Assembly: GCF_003666685.1 (NCBI RefSeq)
Contig: NZ_RCIZ01000002.1
Coordinates: forward strand, 743,718 to 807,717
DNA: 64,000 nucleotides
Reading direction: 5' to 3'
Source of the DNA: Mesorhizobium sp. YM1C-6-2
Lineage (GTDB): Bacteria > Pseudomonadota > Alphaproteobacteria > Rhizobiales > Rhizobiaceae
The position numbers and the translations under genes are program-made. Below the pieces are notes generated by a model. It had not been told where the DNA came from and ran no database searches. It was given only the letters and a program-made list of their open reading frames with translations. The stretch's first letter is position 1. Each line of letters begins with the position of its first letter. Below are positions 18,004-26,244 of this stretch, in pieces.

Positions 18004-19005
18004 ATGACAGCCACACTCGACGATCTGGTCGACACCCTCAAGGCGGCGGCCGAAACCAGTCGCCTGCGCATCCTGGCGCTGCTGTCGCGCGGCGACCTTA
18101 CCGTCTCCGACCTCACCGAGATCCTCAACCAGTCGCAGCCGCGCGTCTCGCGCCATCTGAAGCTTCTGCTCGATGCCGGCCTGATCGGTCGCTACCAGGA
18201 GGGGTCCTGGGCCTATTTCCGCATCGCCGACGACGATACGGCGCGCGATTTCGTGCATGGCATCGTCGGCCGCCTCAATGCCGGCGATCCGCAGATCGAG
18301 CGCGATCTCGAGCGGCTGGCCGCCGTCAAGCACCGCCGGCAGGCGAGGGCGGCCGAATATTTTTCCGACAACGCCGCAAGCTGGGACGAGATCCGCTCGC
18401 TGCATGCCTCCGACCGCGCCGTCGAGGCGGCGCTGCTGAAGCTGGTCGGCAAGCGTCCCTTCCAGTCCATGCTCGACCTCGGCACCGGCACCGGCCGGCT
18501 GCTCGAAATCTTTGCGCCGCTCTATCGCCGCGGCGTCGGCATCGACATGTCGCGCGAGATGCTGGCCGTCGCCCGCGCCAATCTCGACAAGGCCGGCGTC
18601 GGCAATGCGCAGGTGCGCCAGGGCGACATCTATGCGCCGCCGGTAGAACGCGACAGCTTCGACCTCGTCACCATCCACCAGGTGCTGCATTATCTCGACG
18701 ACCCGGCGCTGGCCGTCCGCGAGGCGGCGCGCCTGCTGCGCCCCGGCGGCCGGCTGATCGTCGTCGATTTCGCGCCGCATGCGCTGGAGTTCCTGCGCGA
18801 CGAGCACGCGCATATCCGCCTCGGCGTTTCCGACAAGCAGATCGCGGACTGGTTTTCAGAAGCCGGTCTCGACCTCGAGGAAAGCCAGGAATTCGAGCCG
18901 CGTGGCGGCTCCGAGGCGCGGCTGACGGTGAAGCTCTGGCTCGGTCGCGACCGCCGCCGGCTGATTGCCGAACCGACCCGCGCCGGCGAAAGGGAGACAG
19001 CCTGA
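18004..19005 (+). CDS. ArsR-type regulator fused to SAM-dependent methyltransferase (SahR-like)
   Basis: 333 residues in two domains: an ArsR winged helix at about 5-85 (LRILALLSRGDLTVSDLTEI, SQPRVSRHLKLLLDAGLIG) and a class I methyltransferase fold at about 145-310 (SMLDLGTGTGRLLEIF, GVGIDMSREML, HYLDDPALAVREAARLLRPGGRL). It is followed by metF, the two genes overlapping by one base (TGATG), with a palindrome upstream. Fusion regulators of this kind are linked to methionine-cycle genes and are thought to sense S-adenosylhomocysteine or SAM through the methyltransferase-like domain; whether it still methylates anything is unknown. A longer in-frame start would cross the palindrome, so the ATG at 18004 is preferred. 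Confidence 0.85.
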   Translation: MTATLDDLVDTLKAAAETSRLRILALLSRGDLTVSDLTEILNQSQPRVSRHLKLLLDAGLIGRYQEGSWAYFRIADDDTARDFVHGIVGRLNAGDPQIERDLERLAAVKHRRQARAAEYFSDNAASWDEIRSLHASDRAVEAALLKLVGKRPFQSMLDLGTGTGRLLEIFAPLYRRGVGIDMSREMLAVARANLDKAGVGNAQVRQGDIYAPPVERDSFDLVTIHQVLHYLDDPALAVREAARLLRPGGRLIVVDFAPHALEFLRDEHAHIRLGVSDKQIADWFSEAGLDLEESQEFEPRGGSEARLTVKLWLGRDRRRLIAEPTRAGERETA

Positions 19006-19922
19006 TGAACGAACCGAATTTCTCCCGCCGCCCTGATATCGGCCAGAAGATTGCCGTCTCCTTCGAGTTCTTTCCGCCCAGGACCGACGACATGGAGACG
19101 CGGCTCTGGGACACGGTGCAGCGGCTGGAGCCGCTCGCTCCCCGCTTCGTGTCCGTCACCTACGGCGCCGGCGGCTCGACGCGCGAGCGCACCGCACGCA
19201 CCGTCAACCGTATCCTGACCGGTTCGAAGCTGACGCCGGCGGCGCATCTCACCTGCGTCGACGCCACGCGCGGCGACATCGACACCGTGATCGCCGAGTT
19301 CGCCGGCATGGGCGTGAAGCGCTTCGTCGCCTTGCGCGGCGACCCCGCCGCCGGCGTCGGCGCCCGCTACCAGCCGCATCCCGGCGGCTATGCCAACGGG
19401 GCCGAACTCGTCTCCGCGCTGAAGGCGCAGGGCGATTTCGACATATCCGTGTCCGCCTATCCGGAAAAGCATCCGGAGAGCCCGGACTTCGCCACCGACA
19501 TCGAGATGCTGAAGCGCAAGGTCGACAATGGCGCGACGCGCGCCATCACCCAGTTCTTCTTCGACAACGACCTCTACGAGCGCTACGTCGAGCGCGCCCG
19601 CCGCGCCGGCATCTACATCCCCATCGTGCCCGGCGTGCTGCCGATCCACAATTTCACCCAGGTCGCCAATTTCTCGGGACGTTGCGGCGCGCATATCCCG
19701 GCCTGGCTCGGCGAGCGCTTTGACGGGCTTCAAGCCGATCCGCAGACCCATGCGCTGGTGGCCGCCGCGGTCGCGGCCGAGCAGGTCATGGACCTCGTGG
19801 AACGGGGCGTTTCGGACTTCCATTTCTACACGATGAACCGCGCCGACCTGGTCGTCGCCGTCTGCCACATGATCGGGATCAGGGCGCATTCGGCCGGGGT
19901 TCCGGCCTCTGCCGCCGCCTGA
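19005..19922 (+). CDS. metF: 5,10-methylenetetrahydrofolate reductase
   Basis: 305-residue flavoprotein reducing 5,10-methylene-THF to 5-methyl-THF for methionine synthesis. TIM-barrel motifs: SFEFFPPRTDD (catalytic Glu in the EFFPP box), VSVTYGAGGSTRERT, AAHLTCVDATR, FVALRGDPA, SVSAYPEKHPES, ITQFFFDN and IVPGVLPI. Length equals bacterial MetF. It is translationally coupled to the ArsR-methyltransferase gene, consistent with methionine- or SAH-responsive control. A terminator follows 28 bases after the stop. Confidence 0.95.
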   Translation: MNEPNFSRRPDIGQKIAVSFEFFPPRTDDMETRLWDTVQRLEPLAPRFVSVTYGAGGSTRERTARTVNRILTGSKLTPAAHLTCVDATRGDIDTVIAEFAGMGVKRFVALRGDPAAGVGARYQPHPGGYANGAELVSALKAQGDFDISVSAYPEKHPESPDFATDIEMLKRKVDNGATRAITQFFFDNDLYERYVERARRAGIYIPIVPGVLPIHNFTQVANFSGRCGAHIPAWLGERFDGLQADPQTHALVAAAVAAEQVMDLVERGVSDFHFYTMNRADLVVAVCHMIGIRAHSAGVPASAAA

Positions 19923-19949
19923 GGTAAAGGCAAGCGCGGGCGAAATGCG

Positions 19950-19977
19950 AAAAGGCCGGGCATCTGCCCGGCCTTTT
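19950..19977. terminator. Bidirectional terminator after metF
   Basis: AAAAGGCCGGGC-ATCT-GCCCGGCCTTTT, strong stem with A and T tracts; also positioned for the convergent small gene at 20027-20113. Confidence 0.88.
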
Positions 19978-20026
19978 CAAATCTTCACCGCCTTTTCAGG
20001 CCGTTGTCATGTCCCTTCGCTTCCGC

Positions 20027-20113
20027 TTACGGAAGAACTCCCATTATGAGGGCGCCGATAAAAGCAAACGCAGCACAAATCATGAGTGCATTGATTGGCC
20101 GTGTAAGACCCAT
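20027..20113 (-). CDS. 28-residue single-span membrane protein
   Basis: A short frame reading MGLTRPINALMICAAFAFIG then ALIMGVLP, 28 residues. It has a strong GAGGAGG ribosome site seven bases before the ATG, an N-terminal positively charged Arg-Pro segment and one hydrophobic helix covering about residues 8-26. It sits alone between the metF terminator and the EamA gene, with about 225 bases of A+T-richer upstream DNA that could hold its promoter. I believe near-identical tiny proteins occur in other Hyphomicrobiales, but this is recollection. Function unknown. Confidence 0.65.
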   Translation of the reverse strand: MGLTRPINALMICAAFAFIGALIMGVLP

Positions 20114-20339
20114 ACGTAGCCTCCTCACTTGAGAAACTATGGCGAGAGTCTAGGTGACTTGAGGCAACAGGCAAGCGGAAATTTTGCTGCAATGCGACGT
20201 GATTATGGAAAAAGCGACCTGCCGATCCGCTTAAGTCTACGGAATTTATAGGCAATCCGGATTTTAGGTGTTGTGGAAAAAATATGGCGGGTCTGTGACA
20301 GCAATGGGCGTCGCAGCCCTGTTGCCGCAGGGTCATGCC

Positions 20340-21260
20340 CTAGCGTCGCCCGAGAATCCGTCCGTCGATGGTGATCAGGCCGAGTCCGATCAAAATCATT
20401 CCCGCGACTTCGAAAAGCTCAAGCCTTTCACCAAGGAAGACGAAGCCGAGCAGGATGGCGCCGACCGGCACGACCAGCGTCACCAGCGATGCGTTGGTGG
20501 CGCCGGCCGAGCCGATGAGGCCGAAAAAGAGGATGTAGGCGAAGGCGGTGGACACCAGCGCCAGGGCGAATATGGCGGCCCAGATCGGCGGGCTCGCCGC
20601 GAACAGCCCGGCCGGGCCGTTCCACAGCAGCACGACCGGAACCATGATGATCGTGGAGGCGGTGAGCTGGCCGGTGGTCACCACCACCGGCGACACGGTC
20701 CGGAAGCGCCGCGCGAAGATCAGCGCCACAGCGTAGGAGAGCGACGCGCCGACGATGGCGAACTTCGCCCAGACCGGGCCGCCGAGGCTGGCGACGATGC
20801 CGGGCCCCACCATCACGGCGACGCCGGCAATGCCGAGCAGCACGCCGGCGACCTTGTTCAGCGACAGCTTCTCGTCGGCGGTGACGGCGTTGGCGAGCAG
20901 GATCGTCCAGAAGGGCGTCGTCGAGTTGAGGACGGCGGCCAGTCCGGCGCCCATCTCCGTCTGGCCGGCGAAGATCAGCGAGAAGGGCACCACGTTGTTG
21001 ACCAGCGCTAGCAGGAAAAGGCTGCCCGCCAGCGGCAGCGCCAGCCGGAAGGACGGTCCGGCGACCAGGAGATAGAGGTGCAGCGCCGCTGCCGCGATCG
21101 AGACCCGGAACAGAACCAGCGTCAGCGGGTGCATCTCGGCGACCGCGATGCGGGCAAAGAAGAACGAGCCGCCCCAGATCGCGCCGAGCAGCAGGACCCG
21201 CGCCCAGTCGAAGGCAGACATCCGCCGCTGCGTCGCCGGCGCTACAGTGACCTCGGCCAT
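20340..21260 (-). CDS. EamA/DMT-family membrane transporter
   Basis: 306 residues with ten hydrophobic helices in two EamA repeats (first LLLGAIWGGSFFFARIAVAE, second VGASLSYAVALIFARRF). The conserved pattern NSTTPFWTILLANAV ends the first repeat. It is paralogous in fold, not closely in sequence, to the transporter at 12070-13011. Start supported by GAGGAAGAGG. Substrate unknown. Confidence 0.83.
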   Translation of the reverse strand: MAEVTVAPATQRRMSAFDWARVLLLGAIWGGSFFFARIAVAEMHPLTLVLFRVSIAAAALHLYLLVAGPSFRLALPLAGSLFLLALVNNVVPFSLIFAGQTEMGAGLAAVLNSTTPFWTILLANAVTADEKLSLNKVAGVLLGIAGVAVMVGPGIVASLGGPVWAKFAIVGASLSYAVALIFARRFRTVSPVVVTTGQLTASTIIMVPVVLLWNGPAGLFAASPPIWAAIFALALVSTAFAYILFFGLIGSAGATNASLVTLVVPVGAILLGFVFLGERLELFEVAGMILIGLGLITIDGRILGRR

Positions 21261-21444
21261 GCCTCTTCCTCCGTGCCGGGCCTAGCTAGTCTCGGACATC
21301 GTCCGCCCGCCACCCGCTTCCTGCTCTGCCGCAACCGTTTTCCGCCGGTGGCCGCATCGGACGCGCCGCTGCCGTCCGTCATGGAACGGATTTCTTTGTG
21401 CCCTAGCTTGTTCTAGATTCCGACCGCCAGCCGAGGAGAGGCCA

Positions 21445-22665
21445 TTGCAGCGATTCGAGAATGCCCGCGCGGCGGCCCGCGCGCTTCGTCCCGATGAGCC
21501 GGTCTATTGCTTCCGTCCGGAGGTGCTCAAGGCCGACGCCCGGCAATTCATGGAGATGTTCCCCGGCAAGACGGCCTACGCGGTCAAGACCAATGGCGAA
21601 CAGATCGTCCTGAAGGCGCTCGCCGAAGCCGGCGTATCGGCGTTCGACGTCGCTTCGCCCGGCGAGTTCGCGGCGGTGCGTGCCGTCGCGCCCGATGCCG
21701 AGATGCTCTACATGCACCCGGTCAAGGCGCAGTCCGACATAAGGCTGGCGCTGGAGGAATATGGCATCCGAGTCATCGCGGTCGATCACGAGGACGAGAT
21801 CACCAAGGTGACGCGGGTGGTGCGGGCGCTCGACCTCGACCCCGGCTCGCTGACCGTCTTCGTGCGCATCCAGACCAAGGGACACGCGGCCTACGAACTG
21901 TCGAAGAAATTCGGCGCCGGGCCGGCCAACGCCGTCGAACTCGCCGAGCGGCTGAACCGCACCGGCTTCCGGGTCGGGCTCTGCTTCCATGTCGGCAGCC
22001 AGATCGAGGACCCCGACACCTACGAGCGGGCGCTGGCGTCCGCCGACTGGGTGCGCAACCGGCTTTCGTTCGACCTCGCGGGGCTCGACGTGGGCGGCGG
22101 CTTCCCCGCCGAATACGGCAACGATCCGAGCCGCAAGCAGGTCGAGATGCCGTCGCTCGGCCAGCTGATGTCCAGGCTTGCCGGCGACATCAAGGAATAT
22201 GGCTTCGACGGCATTCCGCTGGTCGCCGAACCCGGACGCGTCATCGTCGCGCGCTGCCTGTCGCTCATCGTGCGTGTGCTGCTGCGCAAGGGCAGGCGGC
22301 TCTACATCAATGACGGCATCTGGGCGTCGCTGTCCGATTCATGGACCGGCAAGATCACGCTGCCGGCGCGCTTCATCCCCGATCCCGCGATCCGCTCGCG
22401 CAACGGCAGCGAGAAGAACATCGTACCTTTCAAGGTGTGCGGCGCCACCTGCGATTCGGTCGACATCCTGTCGCGGCCGTTCTGGCTGCCGGAGACGGTC
22501 GATACCGGCGACTGGATCGAGATCGGCCACATCGGCGCCTATTCGCTGTCGCTCAGGACCCGCTTCAACGGCTTCTATCCCGACACCTTCGTCGAGGTCA
22601 CCACGCCCTTCGACGAAGGCGACGCGCCGCAAGGTCTGGCGAGCCTGGAGACGATGGCGGACTAG
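21445..22665 (+). CDS. PLP-dependent ornithine/lysine decarboxylase, fold III
   Basis: 406-residue alanine-racemase-fold decarboxylase. PLP lysine Lys48 in TAYAVKTN, HVGSQ for the phosphate region, LDVGGGFP glycine loop, AEPGR, and the dimer-interface cysteine motif VCGATCDSVD that carries the catalytic Cys in eukaryotic-type ornithine decarboxylases. Product would be putrescine or cadaverine. The start is TTG at 21445 with GAGGAGAG just upstream; no in-frame ATG precedes the conserved N-terminus. It is monocistronic and ends at an unusual large inverted repeat. Confidence 0.87.
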   Translation: MQRFENARAAARALRPDEPVYCFRPEVLKADARQFMEMFPGKTAYAVKTNGEQIVLKALAEAGVSAFDVASPGEFAAVRAVAPDAEMLYMHPVKAQSDIRLALEEYGIRVIAVDHEDEITKVTRVVRALDLDPGSLTVFVRIQTKGHAAYELSKKFGAGPANAVELAERLNRTGFRVGLCFHVGSQIEDPDTYERALASADWVRNRLSFDLAGLDVGGGFPAEYGNDPSRKQVEMPSLGQLMSRLAGDIKEYGFDGIPLVAEPGRVIVARCLSLIVRVLLRKGRRLYINDGIWASLSDSWTGKITLPARFIPDPAIRSRNGSEKNIVPFKVCGATCDSVDILSRPFWLPETVDTGDWIEIGHIGAYSLSLRTRFNGFYPDTFVEVTTPFDEGDAPQGLASLETMAD

Positions 22666-22743
22666 GGGAGATAAGGGAGTAGGTTAGTAGGGAATAGGAA
22701 GTGAGTTCCCCTACTAACCTACTCCCTTATCCCCCTACTCCCC
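22665..22743. repeat. Large perfect hairpin between convergent genes
   Basis: Arms of 22 bases (22671-22692 and 22709-22730), perfectly complementary, around a 16-base loop, with outer GGGGAG/CTCCCC bases adding a few pairs across a bulge. One strand is almost pure purine with TAGGG/TAAGGG-like units, the other pyrimidine. There is no T-run typical of a terminator, but it lies exactly between two converging stops and may serve as one. Confidence 0.8.
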
Positions 22744-23636
22744 TAAGTCGCATTCTGCTTCAGCCACTTCTTCCACGCCGCCATGTTGCCGTTGAAGACA
22801 TTGATGTCGGCGTTGCCGCGAATGCCGGGAACGACGCCCGTGCCGGTGTACTGCCAGAAGGTGAAGGGGTGGTCGGCGTATTTCTGGGTCGGGTGGCCGG
22901 CGACCGAGCGCAGCCAGTACGGGTAGCCGCGGAAGCTCGACAGGCCGTTGTCGTCGAAGAAGTCGACCGACGTGTAGATGATCGGCCGCTTGCCGTAATG
23001 CCTTTCGACGATCGAGAGGAAGGTCTTCATCTCGCTGCGCACGGTGGCCGGGTCGGGCCGCTTCTTGCAGGTCGGCGAGTCCGGGTTCCACTCCATGTCC
23101 AGCACCGGCGGCATGGCCGCGCGATCGTTCGGCACGTTCCTTATGTACCAGGCCGCCTGCTCGGCGGCGGGGCGGCAGAAATAGAAGAAGTGATAGGCGG
23201 CGCGCGGCACGCCGGCCGCCTTGGTATTTTGCCAGTGCTCGTCGAAATAGCTGTCGATGCGGTCGCCGCCTTCGGTCGCCTTGATGAAGGCGAAGGAGAC
23301 GCCGCTCGCGCGCGCTTTGTGCCAGTCGATGGAGGTCTGGTATTTCGACACGTCGGTGCCGTGGACGGCGTAGGTCCAGGGCGCGCCGCTGTCCCATTCG
23401 TGCGGGTCGGTATCCTCGAAGCGCGGATGCGTCACCGCGACCGAGGGCGAGCCGGAACTGGCCGACAGCGAGGCCGGAGACAGGCCGTCGGCGACCGAGC
23501 AGGCGGAAACCGCGAAAAGCGCTGCTGCGGCGGCAAGGTTGCGCAAGGCGCGCGCGGCCGCCGGCTGCCCGGCAGCCGAAATCCCCACGCTGTTGAACCG
23601 CCTCTCCCGCATCCGTCCCCGAACCCTTGCGGCCAT
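22743..23636 (-). CDS. GH25 family lysozyme-like lipoprotein
   Basis: 297 residues. The N-terminal region has a basic stretch then AAAAALFAVSAC, a lipobox, so the protein is probably a lipoprotein (Cys at about 46); an ATG eight codons in is an alternative start. The catalytic domain, about 90-295, is glycoside hydrolase 25: GTDVSKYQTSIDW with the first Asp, VSFAFIKATEGGD, YHFFYFCRPAAEQA, the catalytic LDMEWN, IYTSVDFFDD and FWQYTGTGVVPGI. Such enzymes cleave the N-acetylmuramoyl-glucosamine bond. Its location in the envelope suggests peptidoglycan remodelling. Confidence 0.87.
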   Translation of the reverse strand: MAARVRGRMRERRFNSVGISAAGQPAAARALRNLAAAAALFAVSACSVADGLSPASLSASSGSPSVAVTHPRFEDTDPHEWDSGAPWTYAVHGTDVSKYQTSIDWHKARASGVSFAFIKATEGGDRIDSYFDEHWQNTKAAGVPRAAYHFFYFCRPAAEQAAWYIRNVPNDRAAMPPVLDMEWNPDSPTCKKRPDPATVRSEMKTFLSIVERHYGKRPIIYTSVDFFDDNGLSSFRGYPYWLRSVAGHPTQKYADHPFTFWQYTGTGVVPGIRGNADINVFNGNMAAWKKWLKQNAT

Positions 23637-23789
23637 GCCGCACTGCCTGTCACCCTGCCGTAAGAGCGCATCGTTGGGCCATCATGGTTGATTTTCGGTT
23701 GATGGCGCGACCGCAGGCTGCGAATCCTCGTCGGGCAAAACACGGCAAATCGATGGCGGAAGAATGGCAGCCGGTGCAGCGTCGGGCAA

Positions 23790-24446
23790 TCAGGGCTTCG
23801 TCAGCACCGAGTACACGGCATAGCCGCGATAAAGCGAAACGAAGGTGAGGCTTTTGCCGACGCGGCGCGATTCCGATTCGAGGATGTCGCGCAGCGAATC
23901 CCGCGGGCTGACGTGGAATTTCGCCAGCCAGCCGCGCAGCGCCGTCTTCGACCAGCGGGGCAGGCGCTCCTGCCGGCCGAAATCGACCACATGCAGCGAG
24001 CCGCCGTCGTTCACTGCGGCAAGCGCCGCCGCCACCGTGCGCCGCCACTCCGGGATCATCGACAGTGAATAGGAGACGAAGACGCGGTCGAAACCCGGCC
24101 GGCCGAACAGCGCCTGCGGATCGAAGTCGGCTGCGTCCCCGCAGGCAAGCGTCACGCGTCCCGACAGGCCGCGCCGGCCGATGGTCATCGACGCCGTCTC
24201 CAGTATCTCGGCCGATATGTCGAGGCCGCAGAACTCGGCCTGCGGAAAGGCGCGCGCCGCCTTCACCAGGTTGCGGCCGGTGCCGCAGCCGATCTCCAGC
24301 ACGGTGCCGCCGGCCGGCACGTCCAGCGCTTCAATCAGCCGGTCGCGGCCAAGCAGGTAATATTTGCGGGTGAGATCGTAGACATGACGCTGATACCGGT
24401 AGACGCCGTCCATCAGTTCAGCATGCGTGTGAGCGGCCGCGCTCAT
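23790..24446 (-). CDS. btaB: Betaine lipid N-methyltransferase BtaB
   Basis: 218-residue class I SAM methyltransferase with motif I VLEIGCGTGRNL, GLDISAEIL, CGDAADFD and VSYSLSMIPEW. It starts two bases after the btaA stop and belongs to the phosphate-starvation operon. In Rhodobacter and rhizobia BtaB trimethylates diacylglycerylhomoserine to diacylglyceryl-N,N,N-trimethylhomoserine (DGTS), a phosphorus-free membrane lipid. The N-terminal YRYQRHVYDLTRKYYLLGRD segment is typical of the family. Confidence 0.88.
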   Translation of the reverse strand: MSAAAHTHAELMDGVYRYQRHVYDLTRKYYLLGRDRLIEALDVPAGGTVLEIGCGTGRNLVKAARAFPQAEFCGLDISAEILETASMTIGRRGLSGRVTLACGDAADFDPQALFGRPGFDRVFVSYSLSMIPEWRRTVAAALAAVNDGGSLHVVDFGRQERLPRWSKTALRGWLAKFHVSPRDSLRDILESESRRVGKSLTFVSLYRGYAVYSVLTKP

Positions 24447-24448
24447 GT

Positions 24449-25690
24449 CTACCCCTTCACGTAGAGGTGGAAGCCGCCGTAGATCGCCGAGCGGTCGCGC
24501 GCGAGATATTGCCGGGACTCCTCGGCGGCGTAGCGCCACTGCGCCAGCAGCGCGTCGGACACGCGACCAGGCAGAACGCTCTCTTCGGCGGCGGTGCGAA
24601 AGATGACGCGCGCGCCGGGCGAGGCGGTGCGGGTGATCTCCGTCCACAATGCATTGAGCTGCGCGTCGGTCATCCAGTCCTGTGCGTCGAGCAGCACGAA
24701 GCGGTCGACCGACGAAGCCGGTTTTCCCGCCAGCAGTTCGGTGAAGTTCACGTGGTGCACGGCCACGCGCCCGATATTCGCCTTCAGCGTCTCGTAGTTC
24801 GCCCGTTCCAGATAGGCGGGCAGAGCGCCTTCTCCTGATGCCGGATAGCGGCGCGCGAATGCCTGCCAGGCGAAATAATTGTCGTTCAGCGGGAAGTCGC
24901 AGGCGAGCTTCTCCAGCCTCGCCTTGAGCACGCTCGCCATCGAGCCGTCGCCCGAGGTGATCAGCGAATCATACTGCGCCGGCGGGATGCCGAGGCCGAA
25001 CAGCGACGATTTCCTCGACAGCACCATCCGCATCAGCCTGCGGTCGAAGATCGGCGCCAGCTCTTCCTCGAAGAAGCGGCGCTGGCTGGCGAGATCCCCC
25101 GCCTTGAGGATGGCCGCCGGGTCGACGCCATGCAGCCGCGCCGCCCTGTGGCCGGCCGCGATGAAAAGGCCGAGCAGGCCGGTGCGGTAGAAGTTGCGGT
25201 CGAAGGTCTCGATGCGCCGGCGTCCGCGCCAGCTGCGCTTTTCCCAGTAGCGTCGCGTCGCGGCGTCGAGATGTGGCGCGAGGAAGCGGTCATAGGCGAC
25301 GGAATTCGTGCGGTTGCCGGCCTCGCCGAAGAAGCGGAAAAGATCGCCCTGCGCCGGCAGGTGCTTCACCGCGGCGAGCTTCAGCCTGTTCAGCGCGATG
25401 TGGGCGGTGTTGAGATCAACGGCATCGATGTGGACTGGCGAGCGCGTCAGATAGGCGAGCACGTTGCAGCCGCCCGATGCGATGGTGACGACGCGGTGGC
25501 CTTCGAGCAGGTCCATCGCCTCGATGTCGACCTCCGGGTCCTCCCATATCTGCGGATAGACCAGACCGGTGAAGAGGAACGCGAAGAGCCGTTCCGAGAA
25601 GCCTGCACGGGAGAGCGCCCTGTTCTGATAGACGGCCTTGCCGAGCTGGCGGTTCCTGCGAAAGCCAAGCTCGCTCGAAAGGTCGGTCAT
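24449..25690 (-). CDS. btaA: Diacylglycerol 3-amino-3-carboxypropyltransferase BtaA
   Basis: 413-residue DUF3419 protein that transfers the aminocarboxypropyl group of S-adenosylmethionine to diacylglycerol, giving diacylglycerylhomoserine. Recognisable blocks: FLFTGLVYPQIWEDPEVDIEA, VTIASGGCNVLAYLTRSP, IDAVDLNTAHIALNRLKLAAV, SSLFGLGIPPAQYDSL and FVLLDAQDWMTDAQLNALW. ATG at 25690 follows GGGAGA. A perfect PHO box 50 bases upstream makes PhoB control very likely, so the operon replaces phospholipids when phosphate is scarce. Confidence 0.92.
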   Translation of the reverse strand: MTDLSSELGFRRNRQLGKAVYQNRALSRAGFSERLFAFLFTGLVYPQIWEDPEVDIEAMDLLEGHRVVTIASGGCNVLAYLTRSPVHIDAVDLNTAHIALNRLKLAAVKHLPAQGDLFRFFGEAGNRTNSVAYDRFLAPHLDAATRRYWEKRSWRGRRRIETFDRNFYRTGLLGLFIAAGHRAARLHGVDPAAILKAGDLASQRRFFEEELAPIFDRRLMRMVLSRKSSLFGLGIPPAQYDSLITSGDGSMASVLKARLEKLACDFPLNDNYFAWQAFARRYPASGEGALPAYLERANYETLKANIGRVAVHHVNFTELLAGKPASSVDRFVLLDAQDWMTDAQLNALWTEITRTASPGARVIFRTAAEESVLPGRVSDALLAQWRYAAEESRQYLARDRSAIYGGFHLYVKG

Positions 25691-25739
25691 AGGGGTGAAT
25701 CTCCCGCTTTTGTGTTCCGCAAGCGGGTATCGCGCCGCG

Positions 25740-25757
25740 ATGACAGGTGGATGACAG
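25740..25757 (-). promoter_or_regulatory. PHO box upstream of btaAB
   Basis: On the minus strand CTGTCATCCACCTGTCAT: two 7-bp direct repeats CTGTCAT separated by four bases, the PhoB-site consensus arrangement. It is 50 bases from the btaA ATG. Confidence 0.92.
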
Positions 25758-25850
25758 TAGACAGCGGCGCGAAGAAGCGCGGCGGCGCCTTCGTGCTTGC
25801 CTTGGCGTGTGCCGGTCGGCCATCTTTCCGGCGGTATCCAGGGAGGAAGC

Positions 25851-26240
25851 ATGGCTCGACACGATTTCGATCCGGCTGCTGTCACGCCGGATGGCCGCCG
25901 GCCCGCAAAGGCACGGCTCTTCGACGGTACGCTCGGCGGCCCCAATCGCGGGTCCGTGAATGGCGAGGCGCTGGCCACGCAGGTCACGGTTCTGACCTAT
26001 GGCACGGACGAGCCCGGGCGCGGGCCGAAGCTTCACGTCCACCCCTATGACGAGGTCTTCGTGATCCAGGAAGGCCGGGTCCGCTTCTTCGTCGGCGACG
26101 AGGTGATCGATGCGGAGGCCGGCGAAACCGTGCTTGGTCCCGCCGGCGTGCCGCACAAATTCGTGAATCTCGGTCCGGGGCGGCTGCAGACGGTGTCCAT
26201 CCACCTCTCATCCCGTTGGATCCAGGCCGACCTGGAATAG
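25851..26240 (+). CDS. Single-domain cupin protein
   Basis: 129 residues from the ATG preceded by GGGAGGAAG. A cupin barrel with motif 1 HVHPYDEVFVIQEGRVRFFVG (metal His/His/Glu set) and motif 2 AGVPHKFVNLGPG with the last His. These small cupins bind metals and may act as isomerases, dioxygenases or binding proteins; nothing here fixes the reaction. It is divergent from btaA (the PHO box lies between them, oriented toward btaA) and converges with another cupin gene. Confidence 0.82.
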   Translation: MARHDFDPAAVTPDGRRPAKARLFDGTLGGPNRGSVNGEALATQVTVLTYGTDEPGRGPKLHVHPYDEVFVIQEGRVRFFVGDEVIDAEAGETVLGPAGVPHKFVNLGPGRLQTVSIHLSSRWIQADLE

Positions 26241-26244
26241 GTCA

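Noticed and set aside
21261..21444. Riboswitch (speF type) upstream of the decarboxylase
   Set aside because: Only 184 bases are available and no speF-like conserved core was recognised.
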